DNA of 64,000 bases from Rhizobium sp. JAB6 (GCF_003024605.1 NZ_PYJQ01000010.1:248001-312000); one strand, 5' to 3'; shown: positions 17,930 to 27,671, counted from the first letter of the stretch. Made by a program: numbers and translations. Notes: generated from the letters alone by a model not told the origin.

Positions 17930-19213
17930 TTAGATTCTGGCGCCGACGAAATGCGCGGCCTGGGCGCCCGCTTCATACCACATTTCCCTCGCTGCCCTGA
18001 AGCTCGGCTCGACGATCTCGGTCACCGGCAGCGGCAGATCGGCCTCGGAAATCTGCCCGAGGATGTGGCCGGCAAGCACCTTGCCGAACACGGTGCCGGG
18101 CGCAATTCCGCGGCCGTTATAGCCGGAGAAACCGACAACGTTCTGATCCAGCTTGTGGAAACGCGGCAGGGCGTTATCGGTCATGCCGATCTTGCCATAC
18201 CATTCGCATTCGAACGGGATATCGCCGAGCTGCGGGAAAAGCTTTCTGATCGAGCGCCGGGCCCAGTTCTTGTGAATGGCAAGTCCGGTATTGCGCAGCG
18301 CCCCGACACTGCCGAAGACGAGCCGGCCGGCCTGATCCATGCGGAAGGACGAGAGCACTTCCTTGGTATCCCACGCCCCCTCGCGTCCCGGCAGCACGGA
18401 TTTGCTGAGGTTGTCGCCAAGCGGGACGGTCGCAAAATTGAAATAGGGCAGATGGACCTGTTCATTCCGAACCTTTTCCCATGGGCCGGTGCTATAGGCG
18501 TCCGTGGCGACCACGATCCAGTCGGCGCTGACCTTGCCGCGCTCGGTCGAAACCAGCCATTTCGCACCGCTTCTTTCCGTCGCTGTCACCCGGCTGCCGG
18601 TGTGAATGGTAACGCCGGCTTTCACTGCGGCATGCGCAAGGCCGCGGGCATAGGCCAGCGGCTGCAGCGTGCCGGCACGCATGTCGAGCAGCGCCCCGGC
18701 ATAGGCCGAGCTGCCGAGCCGGCGCTCCGCCTCCCGCGCATTCAGCACCGTGACCGGTGCGCCGCGCTTTCCCCATTGCCGGGCGCGCTCCTCGATTTCC
18801 TTCAGCCCTTCAGGGCCAACGGCGCAATGCAGCGTGCCGTTGCGCTCGAGTTCGCAGGCGATGCCATGCTTGTCGATCAGTTCCATGACCAGCTTCGGCC
18901 CGTTGCCGAGCAGATCGAGCAGCCGCTCGCCGTGAACGGGGCCGAGTTCGCCGGGCAGATCGTCCGGCATCACCCACATGCCGGCATTGATGAGGCCGAC
19001 ATTGCGCCCCGCCCCGCCAAAGCCGATTTCATTGGCTTCCAGCAGCACGACGCTGGTACCGGCTTCCGCCAGATGCAGCGCCGTCGAAAGACCGGTATAG
19101 CCGCCGCCGACCACCACGACATCGGCGGAGATATCGCCGGAAAGCGGCTTCGTTGCCGGCGGTGGCGGAGCGGTCTTTTCCCAGAGACCATGGGAGCGTA
19201 GGTCATTCAGCAT
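17930..19213 (-). CDS. amaA: FAD-dependent amino acid oxidase, probable L-pipecolate oxidase
   Basis: This 427-residue DAO-type flavoprotein has the dinucleotide motif VVVVGGGYTGLSTALHLAE at 32-50 and the C-terminal flavin-site segment VVGFSGYNGRGIAPGT. The N-terminal extension LRSHGLWEKTAPPPPATKPL is usual for the PuuB/AmaA/OrdL group. AmaA oxidises L-pipecolate to piperideine-6-carboxylate, the substrate of AmaB encoded next. Other members of the group act on gamma-glutamylputrescine, so that is the main alternative. The ALDH7 neighbour favours pipecolate. A Lrp-type ligand-binding gene is divergent from it. Confidence 0.72.
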   Translation of the reverse strand: MLNDLRSHGLWEKTAPPPPATKPLSGDISADVVVVGGGYTGLSTALHLAEAGTSVVLLEANEIGFGGAGRNVGLINAGMWVMPDDLPGELGPVHGERLLDLLGNGPKLVMELIDKHGIACELERNGTLHCAVGPEGLKEIEERARQWGKRGAPVTVLNAREAERRLGSSAYAGALLDMRAGTLQPLAYARGLAHAAVKAGVTIHTGSRVTATERSGAKWLVSTERGKVSADWIVVATDAYSTGPWEKVRNEQVHLPYFNFATVPLGDNLSKSVLPGREGAWDTKEVLSSFRMDQAGRLVFGSVGALRNTGLAIHKNWARRSIRKLFPQLGDIPFECEWYGKIGMTDNALPRFHKLDQNVVGFSGYNGRGIAPGTVFGKVLAGHILGQISEADLPLPVTEIVEPSFRAAREMWYEAGAQAAHFVGARI

Positions 19214-19420
19214 GAAATCGGTCCAATCAAGAAAGCTATTGGCGCCAATCTAGCGCCATGCTCGAAATTGCGGAAGCCGCAAGAGCAACATCCGATGGAC
19301 ATGACATGATGCCAAAAAATCATCCGCTCTGGAGAAAAACTTGCATGGCGGCGGCGCTTTCGACCATTATAGAAAAAAGCCGGCCGCCATCGTGGCGGCA
19401 GACAGAAGCAGGACATTCCC

Positions 19421-19657
19421 ATGAAGCCCATTTTCGTTCAGCTCCAATGCGCCCCCGGCAAGACCTACGAGGTCGCCGACGCCATCTACCAGACGGAGCT
19501 GGTTTCGGAACTGTATTCCACCAGCGGCGATTACGACCTGCTGATGAAGGTCTACATTGCCGAAGAGCAGGATATCGGCAAGTTCATCAACGACCACATC
19601 GCCAACATCCCCGGCATCGTCCGCTCGCTGACGACGCTGACCTTCCGAGCGTTTTGA
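19421..19657 (+). CDS. Stand-alone Lrp/AsnC ligand-binding (RAM) domain protein
   Basis: This 78-residue protein consists only of the alpha-beta effector domain of Lrp/AsnC regulators. Its segments FVQLQCAPGKTYEVADAI, STSGDYDLLMKVYI and IPGIVRSLTTLTFRAF follow the family pattern. No DNA-binding part is present and the ATG at 19421 is clear, so this is a natural stand-alone domain, not a fragment. Such proteins bind amino acids and can form oligomers with full-length Lrp proteins. It is divergent from the amaA-like gene, with 207 bases between. A role as a lysine or pipecolate sensor is a guess from context. Confidence 0.85.
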   Translation: MKPIFVQLQCAPGKTYEVADAIYQTELVSELYSTSGDYDLLMKVYIAEEQDIGKFINDHIANIPGIVRSLTTLTFRAF

Positions 19658-19901
19658 GAGGCCTGGGGTGAGGGGCCAGGCACAATGGTCCAGCATTATC
19701 GCATTCACCTGACAAGCTTGACATTTCTGCCGCCTAACGCTCCCAAATTAACCCTCTTGTCCGAAACGGCTTGGCTTTCCACCCGCAGTTAAACCCTTTT
19801 TAACCGACCCGATGATCTGCTTTGCCGGCTGATCAACGGGCGGCGCGCTGCAGCGCCGGATTGCCGTCGCGCGGCGAGGCATAAAGGTCGAGGGTGGATC
19901 G

Positions 19902-21104
19902 ATGACATCGGCGATTGCGGATATTCAAGCAAACAAGCAGGCCGGGCCGTTGATCGTGCATGTCGTGCGCCAGTTCCTGCCGAACAAAGGCGGCCTGGAA
20001 GACGTCGTTGCCAACCTCTGCCGCCAGCTGGTTTCCCGCGGCTATCGCGTCCGAGTCGTTACCTGCAACAGCCTGTTTTCCGATCCCGGCCGCCACCTGC
20101 CGGAAAGGGAAACAATCGACGGCATCGAGATCGTACGCATTCCCTGGTCCGGCTCCAGCCGCTATCCGCTGGCACCCAAAGTCTTTCGCCATCTGGCCGA
20201 TGCCGACCTCGTGCATGTCCACGCCGTCGATTTCTTCTTCGATGCGCTGGCATGGGGCAAGCTCCTGCATGGGCGACCCATGGTCGCCACCACGCATGGC
20301 GGCTTCTTCCACACGCAGAAATATGCGGCCATCAAGAAGGTCTGGTTCAAAACCGCAACGCGGCTGTCCGCACTCGGCTACGCTTCTGTTATCTGTTGCA
20401 GCCAGTCCGACGCACGACTCTTTTCCCAGATCGCCCACAGCCGGGTGCGCTTGATCGAAAACGGCGCCGACGTCGGCAAGTTTTCAAATTGCGCTGCGCT
20501 GGAAGCGCGCCGCCGCATCGTCACGATAGGCCGTTTCTCGATCAACAAGCGGCTCGACCATCTTCTCGACGTCATGAAGGTGCTGGCGGCCCGCCATGAC
20601 GATTGGCATCTCGATATTATCGGCGCCGAGTCCGATCTCGACCGTGCGACGCTGGAAAAGGAAATTGCCGCCCGCAATCTCGCGCGCAATGTCGCTCTGC
20701 ATGTTTCGATCGACGAAGGCTCGATGCGCAACATCATCGCGCGCGCCTCGCTCTTTGCTTCGGCTTCGGAATATGAGGGCTTCGGCCTGGTGGCGATCGA
20801 GGCGATGAGCGCCGGCCTATTGCCGGTGCTGAACGCTAACGACGCCTACAAGGCCATGGCCGAAACCCATCCGGCCCTCATGCTTGCGGATTTCGCAAAG
20901 CCGGAAGCGGCCGCCGATACGCTGACCGCAGCCTTCGAACGCCTTGGGGCCGACGATCAGAGCCTGCGGCAGGAATTGCTGCGGGACGCCCGCGCCTATG
21001 CCTGGAACGAAGTCGCCCAACGCTATATGGATGTCTATGCCGAGACGCTGACGCCGCGAGGCAAATCGCCTCAGCTTCTGCGCCAGCGCGGCCAGGCGGC
21101 GTAA
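19902..21104 (+). CDS. Glycosyltransferase family 4
   Basis: This 400-residue GT-B enzyme has an N-terminal acceptor domain beginning HVVRQFLPNKGGLEDVVANL (22-41). The C-terminal nucleotide-sugar domain shows GRFSINKRLDHLLDVM and the donor-site signature SASEYEGFGLVAIEAMSAGL near residues 288-307, with both EX7E glutamates. The ATG at 19902 follows a GAGGG site. It overlaps the end of the minus-strand GT2 gene by 34 bases, tail to tail. It probably adds a sugar to a lipid-linked oligosaccharide, given the flippase nearby. Donor and acceptor sugars are not known. Confidence 0.88.
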   Translation: MTSAIADIQANKQAGPLIVHVVRQFLPNKGGLEDVVANLCRQLVSRGYRVRVVTCNSLFSDPGRHLPERETIDGIEIVRIPWSGSSRYPLAPKVFRHLADADLVHVHAVDFFFDALAWGKLLHGRPMVATTHGGFFHTQKYAAIKKVWFKTATRLSALGYASVICCSQSDARLFSQIAHSRVRLIENGADVGKFSNCAALEARRRIVTIGRFSINKRLDHLLDVMKVLAARHDDWHLDIIGAESDLDRATLEKEIAARNLARNVALHVSIDEGSMRNIIARASLFASASEYEGFGLVAIEAMSAGLLPVLNANDAYKAMAETHPALMLADFAKPEAAADTLTAAFERLGADDQSLRQELLRDARAYAWNEVAQRYMDVYAETLTPRGKSPQLLRQRGQAA

Positions 21105-21925
21105 CCTTCCAGAATGCCCATCAACCAGGCGCGCTTGTAGCGGGCTGCATCGACGTTGAAGCGCGCCAGCGCCGCCAGCCAGCCGGCGACCGGACGAAAC
21201 AGCCGGTAGCCGACATAATACGACGGAAAAGCCTGCTTTCGCATCAAAGCGCCGAAGCCGCGCCCGTATTTGCGGGCTCGCTCTACCTGCCGCGGTCCGT
21301 ATTCGCTGGTGACCTGATCGTGATGGACGATCAATTCCGGGAAGAACATCGCTTGCCTGCCGGCGCCGAGCGCGCGCAGCAGGAAATCCGCCTCCTCGCC
21401 GCTCTGGAAGGGCGATTCCGAACCGACGCCGAGATCCTCGTCGAAACCGCCGATATCAGCCAGGGCGGCGCGGCGCACGAAGATGCCGTTGGAATTGCCG
21501 CACTTCAGATAGTTCCAGCGCGTCAGTGCCAGCCGCGTCTCGCCCGTCGGGCTGACGGAAGCGAGACCTTCGGCATCGAGCGTGCGGCCGGTGATGATCG
21601 CCAGGTCCGGATGCGTCGAAAACAGCGCCGAGGCCGTCAAAAGCGTATCGGCCTCGTACCAGCAATCATCATCGGGAAAACAGATGTAATCGCCTGCCGC
21701 AACCGCCATGCCGTTGTTGCGTGCCCGCGAAAGTCCCTTCGGCGAGCGGATATGACGGATCGTGAAGGAAGGGGAAAAGCTGTCGATCATCGCCCGCAGC
21801 CGGTCGTCAGGATTCTGGTCGACGACGATCACCTCGAAATCTTTGTGGCTTTGTTCGGTCAGCGAGCGAAACAACCGCTCCAGCTGATCGAAACGGTCGA
21901 TCGTGCAGACGATGAGGCTGAACAA
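21071..21925 (-). CDS. Glycosyltransferase family 2
   Basis: This 284-residue GT-A enzyme has the family start LFSLIVCTIDRFDQLERLF, the acidic donor-site patterns VVDQNPDDR and FPDDDCWYE, and the GFDEDLGVGSESPFQSGEEADFL region that positions the acceptor. The TTG at 21925 is preferred because GGAGGG lies five bases upstream. A longer TTG start at 21958 is possible. It is convergent with the GT4 gene and divergent from the flippase gene. A role in making a surface polysaccharide is inferred from the neighbours. Confidence 0.85.
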   Translation of the reverse strand: MFSLIVCTIDRFDQLERLFRSLTEQSHKDFEVIVVDQNPDDRLRAMIDSFSPSFTIRHIRSPKGLSRARNNGMAVAAGDYICFPDDDCWYEADTLLTASALFSTHPDLAIITGRTLDAEGLASVSPTGETRLALTRWNYLKCGNSNGIFVRRAALADIGGFDEDLGVGSESPFQSGEEADFLLRALGAGRQAMFFPELIVHHDQVTSEYGPRQVERARKYGRGFGALMRKQAFPSYYVGYRLFRPVAGWLAALARFNVDAARYKRAWLMGILEGYAAWPRWRRS

Positions 21926-22111
21926 TGAAACCCTCCGCACAAGCCTGGGAGCGGCCAATATCAGAGAGAAAGAATATTAGCCGAAGTAAAAAATGAACTT
22001 AGGGCAGCATTAAACCCTAAATATTAAGGCATATGAAATAGAGCTGGCGCTATCCCCACGAAAAGCCGGATAGGAGCGAAGTCCCGGCAGTTTGAGGAAC
22101 GGTCTATCTTC

Positions 22112-23626
22112 ATGACGAAGAGCATAATGGCAAATTCGGTTTTGAACGCGGCGGCGGGATTGACCCTGCTTGCCACCGGTTTCGCCTGTTCGATCATCGC
22201 CGCGCGCCTGCTTGGCCCGGAGGCCAACGGCGTCATCGCCTTTTCCCTCTGGCTGACGACAACAGGCGCGCTCGTCGCCGAGCTCGGCGCCGGCGTCACC
22301 CTGCTGCGTATCCTGCCGCAGTTGAAGGGAAACGGCTATTCGGCGGAAGAGCGGCGGGGCTTTGCCGCCTACCTCCTGCAGCCGACGATTCTCGCAACCG
22401 TGATCCTGCTCGCCGGCTATGTCGCCTATTATTGGGATACGGAACGTTTGCACTGGGCGGGCGATGCGTCTGAAGTCATCGCCATAACAGGCGTATTCTT
22501 CGTTCTTCAGTCTCTTGGTGCCTACAGCAAGAACTACCTGATCGGCGAGCAGCGGGTCGGCGCTTTCCTGCGCATCACCTTGATAAGTTCGGCGCTCCAG
22601 CTCGTTACAGTCCTCTTCGGCGCGATCTTCTTCGGCATCAGCGGCGCGCTAGCCGGCTATGCGATCGGCCAGCTGCCGATGTTCATCGCGACGCTTAGGA
22701 TCGCCATCGCCCGCAAGAACAGCTGCGGTGTCGGCCTTTCCACTCTGTTTAGTTCGTCGCTCATTCTCTCGATCGAACTCATCAACAGCTCGATCTTCCT
22801 CAATCGCATCGAGCTTTTGTTCCTGCAGCGGTACTGGGGTATCGAGGCGGTCGGCTTTTACGCCGTCGGCCTGTCGCTCGCCAATCTGGCGCTGCAGCTG
22901 CCGGTGCAGTTGAGCGGCAGCCTCTTGCCCTATTATTCCGAGCAGATGCACGCGCGGGAATCGGACAAGCTGCCGGTCGAGGTCTTCGCCGGTGTGGCGC
23001 GCAGTATTGCCTATATCACCCTGCCGATGAGCTTCGGCCTCGCTGCCATCTCGCCGGAGCTCGTCGTAACGATCTTCGGCCCGGCTTTTGCGCCGAGCGG
23101 CGGCATGGTGGCACTGCTGTCCCTGACCGCCGTACCCTACGTCTTCATGCAGATATGCACGCAGTATCTCTATTCGCTGGATCGCGTGCGCGAACGCACC
23201 GTCATCGGCGTCGTCGCCAGCTTCATCATGGTCATCGGCTGCGCCGTCGCCGTGCCCTTCTACGGAGGCGAGGGTGCGGCATTTATTCGTCTGCTCACCT
23301 TTGCCGCCCTTTGCCTGCTGATGGTGCGCCGAATGGAATTCGAAGGATCGACGCGCGGTATGCTCATCAACCTTGCAAAAGTCACGGTTGCTGCCATTCT
23401 ATGCGCGGTTGCAGCCTATGGTTTCGTTCAGGCGCTGACCGGTGTCGCAGGTCTCGTAAGCGCCATTATCGGCGGCGCCCTTGCCTATGGCATTGCGCTC
23501 AGACTGCTGAAAGCCGTTCCAGCCGAAGACATTGACGTCTTGCAGCAGATCGCGACGCGACTGCCTGCACGCGTCAATCCGATTGCCACTCAGGCTCTGG
23601 CCCTCTTAGCGCCGCGCCGAATGTGA
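22112..23626 (+). CDS. Wzx-type polysaccharide flippase (MATE/MVF superfamily)
   Basis: This 504-residue integral membrane protein has about 14 hydrophobic segments. The start NSVLNAAAGLTLLATGFACS and the later ARLLGPEANGVIAFSLWL are typical of O-antigen and exopolysaccharide flippases, which move lipid-linked repeat units across the inner membrane. A weak ribosome site leaves the choice between ATG 22112 and ATG 22127 open. It is followed after 10 bases by the double hydrolase gene, so the two are one unit. No Wzy polymerase or initiating transferase is in the window, so the polysaccharide cannot be assigned. Confidence 0.85.
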   Translation: MTKSIMANSVLNAAAGLTLLATGFACSIIAARLLGPEANGVIAFSLWLTTTGALVAELGAGVTLLRILPQLKGNGYSAEERRGFAAYLLQPTILATVILLAGYVAYYWDTERLHWAGDASEVIAITGVFFVLQSLGAYSKNYLIGEQRVGAFLRITLISSALQLVTVLFGAIFFGISGALAGYAIGQLPMFIATLRIAIARKNSCGVGLSTLFSSSLILSIELINSSIFLNRIELLFLQRYWGIEAVGFYAVGLSLANLALQLPVQLSGSLLPYYSEQMHARESDKLPVEVFAGVARSIAYITLPMSFGLAAISPELVVTIFGPAFAPSGGMVALLSLTAVPYVFMQICTQYLYSLDRVRERTVIGVVASFIMVIGCAVAVPFYGGEGAAFIRLLTFAALCLLMVRRMEFEGSTRGMLINLAKVTVAAILCAVAAYGFVQALTGVAGLVSAIIGGALAYGIALRLLKAVPAEDIDVLQQIATRLPARVNPIATQALALLAPRRM

Positions 23627-23636
23627 GGAGACTAGC

Positions 23637-25427
23637 ATGGCTGGTTGGGGAGCCGCCGAAAAACAGGAGAAGGAAGGGCAGACAAGATCCGCAGCCTTCC
23701 CGATAACCTTCGCCGGCACCGTCGGCCTGTTTACCCCGGCCGTCACACCCTCGCGGGGCAGCGCCGTCCTGTTTCTCAGCCCCTGGGGTTTCGAGGAGAT
23801 GTGCGTCCGCAAGTTCTGGCGGATACTGGCTGAAGATCTTGCCGATATCGGCATATCCAGCCTGCGCTTCGATTATGCCGGCACGGGCGATGCACTTGAT
23901 ATCGTCGATGCGGGCGAAGGTCTGTTGCCGTGGCATGAAACCGCGCTGGCCGCCGCCACGCAGCTGAAAGCACTTTCCGGTTGCGAGCGCTTGATCCTCG
24001 TCAGCCAGGGCCTCGGCGGCACCTTTGCCGCCACGCTCGCTGAGCGGCTTGCCGGCATCGATGGCATTGCCTTTCTCGCACCTGTCGTCTCCGGCCGCGC
24101 CTATCTGCGCGAACTGACCGTCTGGTCGAAGATGATCGATGAAAGCATGGGACTTGCCGAAGCGCAGCGCCAGGCGGAAGGCGTCACCGTCGCAAGCCTG
24201 CGCATGCCCGATAGCGCCGCCGATGCGGTAAAGAAGCTGAATCTCATGACGCTGGATCGGCTCGGCACGGCCAACTGCCTCGTGCTGACGCGCCCGGGCC
24301 GCCCCGGAGATTCCGACTTGGCGCACCATCTGGAAACGCTCGGCGCCGATGTCGCACAGGCCTCCTACGAGGGTTATGACGATCTCGTCTCGAACCCGAC
24401 CATCGCCACGATGCCGACCCAAACTGGCCGGAAGATCGTCGAATGGGTGCAATCGGTCGCCGTTAAAACCATTGAGATGGCATCGGCGGATCTTGCACTG
24501 CCCGCCGCCGAGCCTCTGATCGGCGAAGGCTTTCGCGAGACGCCGCTGCGTTTCGGCGCGGACAACCGCCTGTTCGGCATTCTCTGCGAGCCGCAGGGTG
24601 CCCGCACCGGAGCGACCGCGCTTCTCCTGACGACCGCCTATGACAGGCATGCCGGCTGGGGCCGGATGTCGGTCACCATGGCGCGGGCGCTTGCCCGGGA
24701 CGGCATTGCCTCCCTGCGTTTCGATACGGCCAATGTCGGCGACAGCCCGCCGCTTTCGGGCGCGCCCGAGCAGGTGCTCTATTCCCGCGAACAGCATCTC
24801 GATGTCGTTGAGGCGCTGGATCTTCTGGAGAGGCGGGCGCTGCTGCCGGCCTATGTGGTCGGGCGCTGCAGCGGCGGCTATCTCGCTTTTCAGACAGCGT
24901 TGGGCGATGCGCGCTGCCGCGGCCTCATCACGGTCAATCCCTACAGCTTCCATTGGGACGAGAGCCGATCGGTCGATGAAGCCCTGCGCTTTGCTCCCCG
25001 GTCGCTGGAAACCTATGGGCGCAAACTCCTGCAGATGGAGACGCTGAAGCGGCTCTTCGGCGGCCAGATCGATGCAAGGAGCGCCATATGCAATATGGCG
25101 ACCGGTCTCGGCCGGCGGGCGCTGCGAACGGCTCGCCAACTGCTCGGCGCGTTCCCCATCTTCGCTGCGGCTCAGGGACCTGTTCTAAACGGCTTCCGCA
25201 CACTCGCCCGACGCGGCGTCGATATGTCGCTGATCTACAGCGCCCACGACATCGGTCTCGATCACCTGCATGACGAGTTCGGCGAGAACGGCGCCGGCCT
25301 GAAGCATTTTCCCGATATACGCCTCACCATCATTCCCGAAGCCGACCACAATCTGACCCCACCCTATGCCCGCAAGGTCTATCTGAGAGAGGTTCGGGAG
25401 ATGGGTTTGCGGCTCGGCAGCCGATGA
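23637..25427 (+). CDS. Tandem double alpha/beta hydrolase
   Basis: This 596-residue protein contains two alpha/beta hydrolase domains. The first spans about 20-275, with strand VLFLSPWGFEE, the FDYAGTGDA loop and an altered elbow LVSQGLGG around Ser123. The second spans about 300-596, with LLLTTAYDRHAG, the matching loop FDTANVGDS and an elbow VGRCSGG in which Cys411 takes the nucleophile place. The base is the histidine of PEADHNLTP. The first elbow lacks the leading glycine, so the N-terminal half may be degenerate. Tandem hydrolase pairs are known near polysaccharide exporters. The ATG follows GAGGAG and comes directly after the flippase gene. A deacylase or acyltransferase acting on a polysaccharide or its lipid carrier is one possibility. 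Confidence 0.75.
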   Translation: MAGWGAAEKQEKEGQTRSAAFPITFAGTVGLFTPAVTPSRGSAVLFLSPWGFEEMCVRKFWRILAEDLADIGISSLRFDYAGTGDALDIVDAGEGLLPWHETALAAATQLKALSGCERLILVSQGLGGTFAATLAERLAGIDGIAFLAPVVSGRAYLRELTVWSKMIDESMGLAEAQRQAEGVTVASLRMPDSAADAVKKLNLMTLDRLGTANCLVLTRPGRPGDSDLAHHLETLGADVAQASYEGYDDLVSNPTIATMPTQTGRKIVEWVQSVAVKTIEMASADLALPAAEPLIGEGFRETPLRFGADNRLFGILCEPQGARTGATALLLTTAYDRHAGWGRMSVTMARALARDGIASLRFDTANVGDSPPLSGAPEQVLYSREQHLDVVEALDLLERRALLPAYVVGRCSGGYLAFQTALGDARCRGLITVNPYSFHWDESRSVDEALRFAPRSLETYGRKLLQMETLKRLFGGQIDARSAICNMATGLGRRALRTARQLLGAFPIFAAAQGPVLNGFRTLARRGVDMSLIYSAHDIGLDHLHDEFGENGAGLKHFPDIRLTIIPEADHNLTPPYARKVYLREVREMGLRLGSR

Positions 25428-25490
25428 TCCGCCAACCGGAATAGCCCCGGAAATGTTCGCCATATCCGATACTTGCTGTATAGTCGCTCC

Positions 25491-26159
25491 ATGAGGCTCC
25501 TGATCGTCGAAGACAACCGCGAACTGGCGTCCTGGCTCGGCAAGGCGCTGCGTCAGGCGCAATATGTCGTCGACATCGCCTACGACGGCGAGGACGCCGA
25601 GCACATGCTGAAAGTCGCGGCCTATGCCATCGTCATCCTCGATCTGTCGCTGCCGAAAATGGACGGGCTGACACTGCTGAAGCGGCTGCGTCAGAGCGGC
25701 AACAAGGTGCCGGTCATCATCCTGACGGCCAATGCCAGCCTCGATGGCCGCGTTGCGGGCCTCGACAGCGGCGCCGACGATTATCTGGCCAAACCTTTCG
25801 AAATTGCCGAGCTCGAAGCCCGCATACGCGCAGCCGTCCGCCGCGGCCACGACCGCGCCGCCCCGGAGATCGCTGTCGGCGACCTGGTGTTCGACGGCGG
25901 CACCCGGCAATTCTACCTGGCCGGTGAATCCCTGGCACTGACGCCGCGCGAGCACGCGGTACTCGAACATCTGATCATGAAGGCGGGCACGACCGTCACC
26001 AAGGCGACCCTCTCCGAAAGCGTCTTCGGTTTCGACGATCTCGCCGACACCAGCGCCATTGAGATCTATGTACATCGCGTCCGCAAGAAGCTCGAAGGCA
26101 GCACCGTGCAGATCGCGACGCTGCGCGGCCTGGGTTACCTCCTTCGCCATGCGCAATGA
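25491..26159 (+). CDS. TctD-like OmpR-family response regulator
   Basis: This 222-residue regulator has a receiver domain with phosphoacceptor Asp51 in ILDLSLPKMDG and Lys in DDYLAKPFE. The winged-helix domain ends IEIYVHRVRKKLEGS and GLGYLLR. The ATG at 25491 gives the normal family length. It overlaps the kinase gene by 11 bases. The pattern with the HQLRTP-type partner is that of the TctD/QseB group, members of which control uptake of organic acids. The ABC transporter operon downstream on the other strand carries matching direct-repeat promoters and is a plausible target. Confidence 0.9.
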   Translation: MRLLIVEDNRELASWLGKALRQAQYVVDIAYDGEDAEHMLKVAAYAIVILDLSLPKMDGLTLLKRLRQSGNKVPVIILTANASLDGRVAGLDSGADDYLAKPFEIAELEARIRAAVRRGHDRAAPEIAVGDLVFDGGTRQFYLAGESLALTPREHAVLEHLIMKAGTTVTKATLSESVFGFDDLADTSAIEIYVHRVRKKLEGSTVQIATLRGLGYLLRHAQ

Positions 26160-27564
26160 TGAGGCTTCATCACCCAAGGGAATCCTGAGCCGTGCCGTCG
26201 GCGCGGTAAGGACGAGCCTGCGGGCGCAGCTCTTCGCCTGGGTCGTACTGACCCTGATCGGCGCGATCTGCATCAATCTTTATCTTAGCTTCCGTTCGGC
26301 CGACGCGACGGCCAATCTCGTCACCGATCACACCTTGCTTGCCTCGGCACGCGTCATTGCGGAGGCCGTGCGGGTCGATGCCAACGGCTCGGTGCAGATC
26401 GACATTCCGCCTGCCGCATTGGAAATGTTCGACACCGGCTATGGCGACCGCGTCTTCTATCAGGTCGTGACCGCATGGGGAAATCTCGTCGCCGGCTTCC
26501 CCGATCTGCCGCGGCCAGAGCGTGACCAGATCGGCGAAGATAAAACCTTTCGGACCGATGGTGTCCGCGTGCTGATGCTCAGCCATCCTGTTGTCGGCCT
26601 CGATAAGGACAGCACGATTTCCGTCGCCGTTGCCGTTACCCATAACAGTCAGTATGCCATGCGCCGCAGGCTGTGGCTGTCGGACTTCACCAAGCAGCTC
26701 GCGCTGGTGTTGCTTGCCGGCCTGGTGACCATCATTGGCCTGCAGCGCGGCCTTGCTCCCGTGCTGCGCCTGCGTGACGCCGTGCGCGGACGCGGCCGCC
26801 AGCGCCTCGATCCGCTGAATCCCCACATGGTGCAGAACGAGCTTCGGCCCCTCGTCCACGCCCTCAACGATCATATGGAGCGCGTGCAGAACCAGATGGC
26901 GGCGCAACGCCGCTTCGTCTCGAACGCCGCTCACCAGCTGCGGACGCCGCTTGCGCTGATTTCCACTCAGGCAAGCTTTGCTGCACGCGAAACGGACAAT
27001 GGCCGCCGCGATGAGGCGCTGACCGCGTTGCGTTCCAGCACGCGGCAGGTGACGCGGCTTGCAAGCCAGCTTCTGACGCTCTCGCGCGCCGAACCTGGCA
27101 GCCGCCGGCCGCGCAACGATACGATCGATCTGGCGGAAACCGCCAGGCGGGTGCTGGAAACGCTCGCCGAGGAAGCCCTGCGCCGCAATATCGATCTCGG
27201 TCTGGAAGCCGATGAGACACCGGTGCATATCGAAGGCGACGGCACCATGCTGCGCGAAATGCTGGTCAATCTCGTCGATAATGCGCTGCGGTATACGCAA
27301 GCGGGCGGCCGGGTCACGGTCGGCATCGGCCGGGACGGCGACACGGCTCTGCTATGGGTCGAGGACAACGGCCCGGGCATTCCCGAAGCGGAGCGGGCCC
27401 AGGTATTCGAACGCTTCTATCGCATCATGGGCACCGAGCCGGAAGGCAGCGGCCTCGGCCTCGCCATCGTCCGCGAAGTCGTGGACGGCGCCGGCGGCTC
27501 CGTCACGCTCGGCGATGCGGCGGGCGGCGGCCTGCTGGTCCGCGTGCGGCTGCCAGCGGCGTGA
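26149..27564 (+). CDS. TctE-like sensor histidine kinase
   Basis: This 471-residue membrane kinase has a first membrane helix at about 28-47, a periplasmic domain to about 180 and a second helix at about 182-200. The DHp domain has His262 in SNAAHQLRTPLALIS, and the ATPase domain has LVNLVDNALRYT, WVEDNGPGIP and GSGLGLAIV. The GYGDRVFYQV segment in the periplasmic part is usual for TctE-type sensors. The ATG at 26149 overlaps the regulator gene. The signal is not known. Organic acids are sensed by related proteins. Confidence 0.9.
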   Translation: MRNDEASSPKGILSRAVGAVRTSLRAQLFAWVVLTLIGAICINLYLSFRSADATANLVTDHTLLASARVIAEAVRVDANGSVQIDIPPAALEMFDTGYGDRVFYQVVTAWGNLVAGFPDLPRPERDQIGEDKTFRTDGVRVLMLSHPVVGLDKDSTISVAVAVTHNSQYAMRRRLWLSDFTKQLALVLLAGLVTIIGLQRGLAPVLRLRDAVRGRGRQRLDPLNPHMVQNELRPLVHALNDHMERVQNQMAAQRRFVSNAAHQLRTPLALISTQASFAARETDNGRRDEALTALRSSTRQVTRLASQLLTLSRAEPGSRRPRNDTIDLAETARRVLETLAEEALRRNIDLGLEADETPVHIEGDGTMLREMLVNLVDNALRYTQAGGRVTVGIGRDGDTALLWVEDNGPGIPEAERAQVFERFYRIMGTEPEGSGLGLAIVREVVDGAGGSVTLGDAAGGGLLVRVRLPAA

Positions 27565-27648
27565 AGGGGGTGAGGTGCGGTTGTTGCGCGACAGTCCCCT
27601 CTCTCCGCAGGCGGGGGAGAGGGCGCTTCTTGTATCGGTAAAACAAAA

Positions 27649-27671
27649 AGGCCGGGCGAAACGCCCGGCCT
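27649..27671 (-). terminator. Rho-independent terminator of the ABC transporter operon
   Basis: AGGCCGGGCG and CGCCCGGCCT form a perfect 10-base-pair stem with an AAA loop. On the minus strand the stem is followed by TTTTTGTTTT, so it ends transcripts from the permease gene at 27703. Confidence 0.88.
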
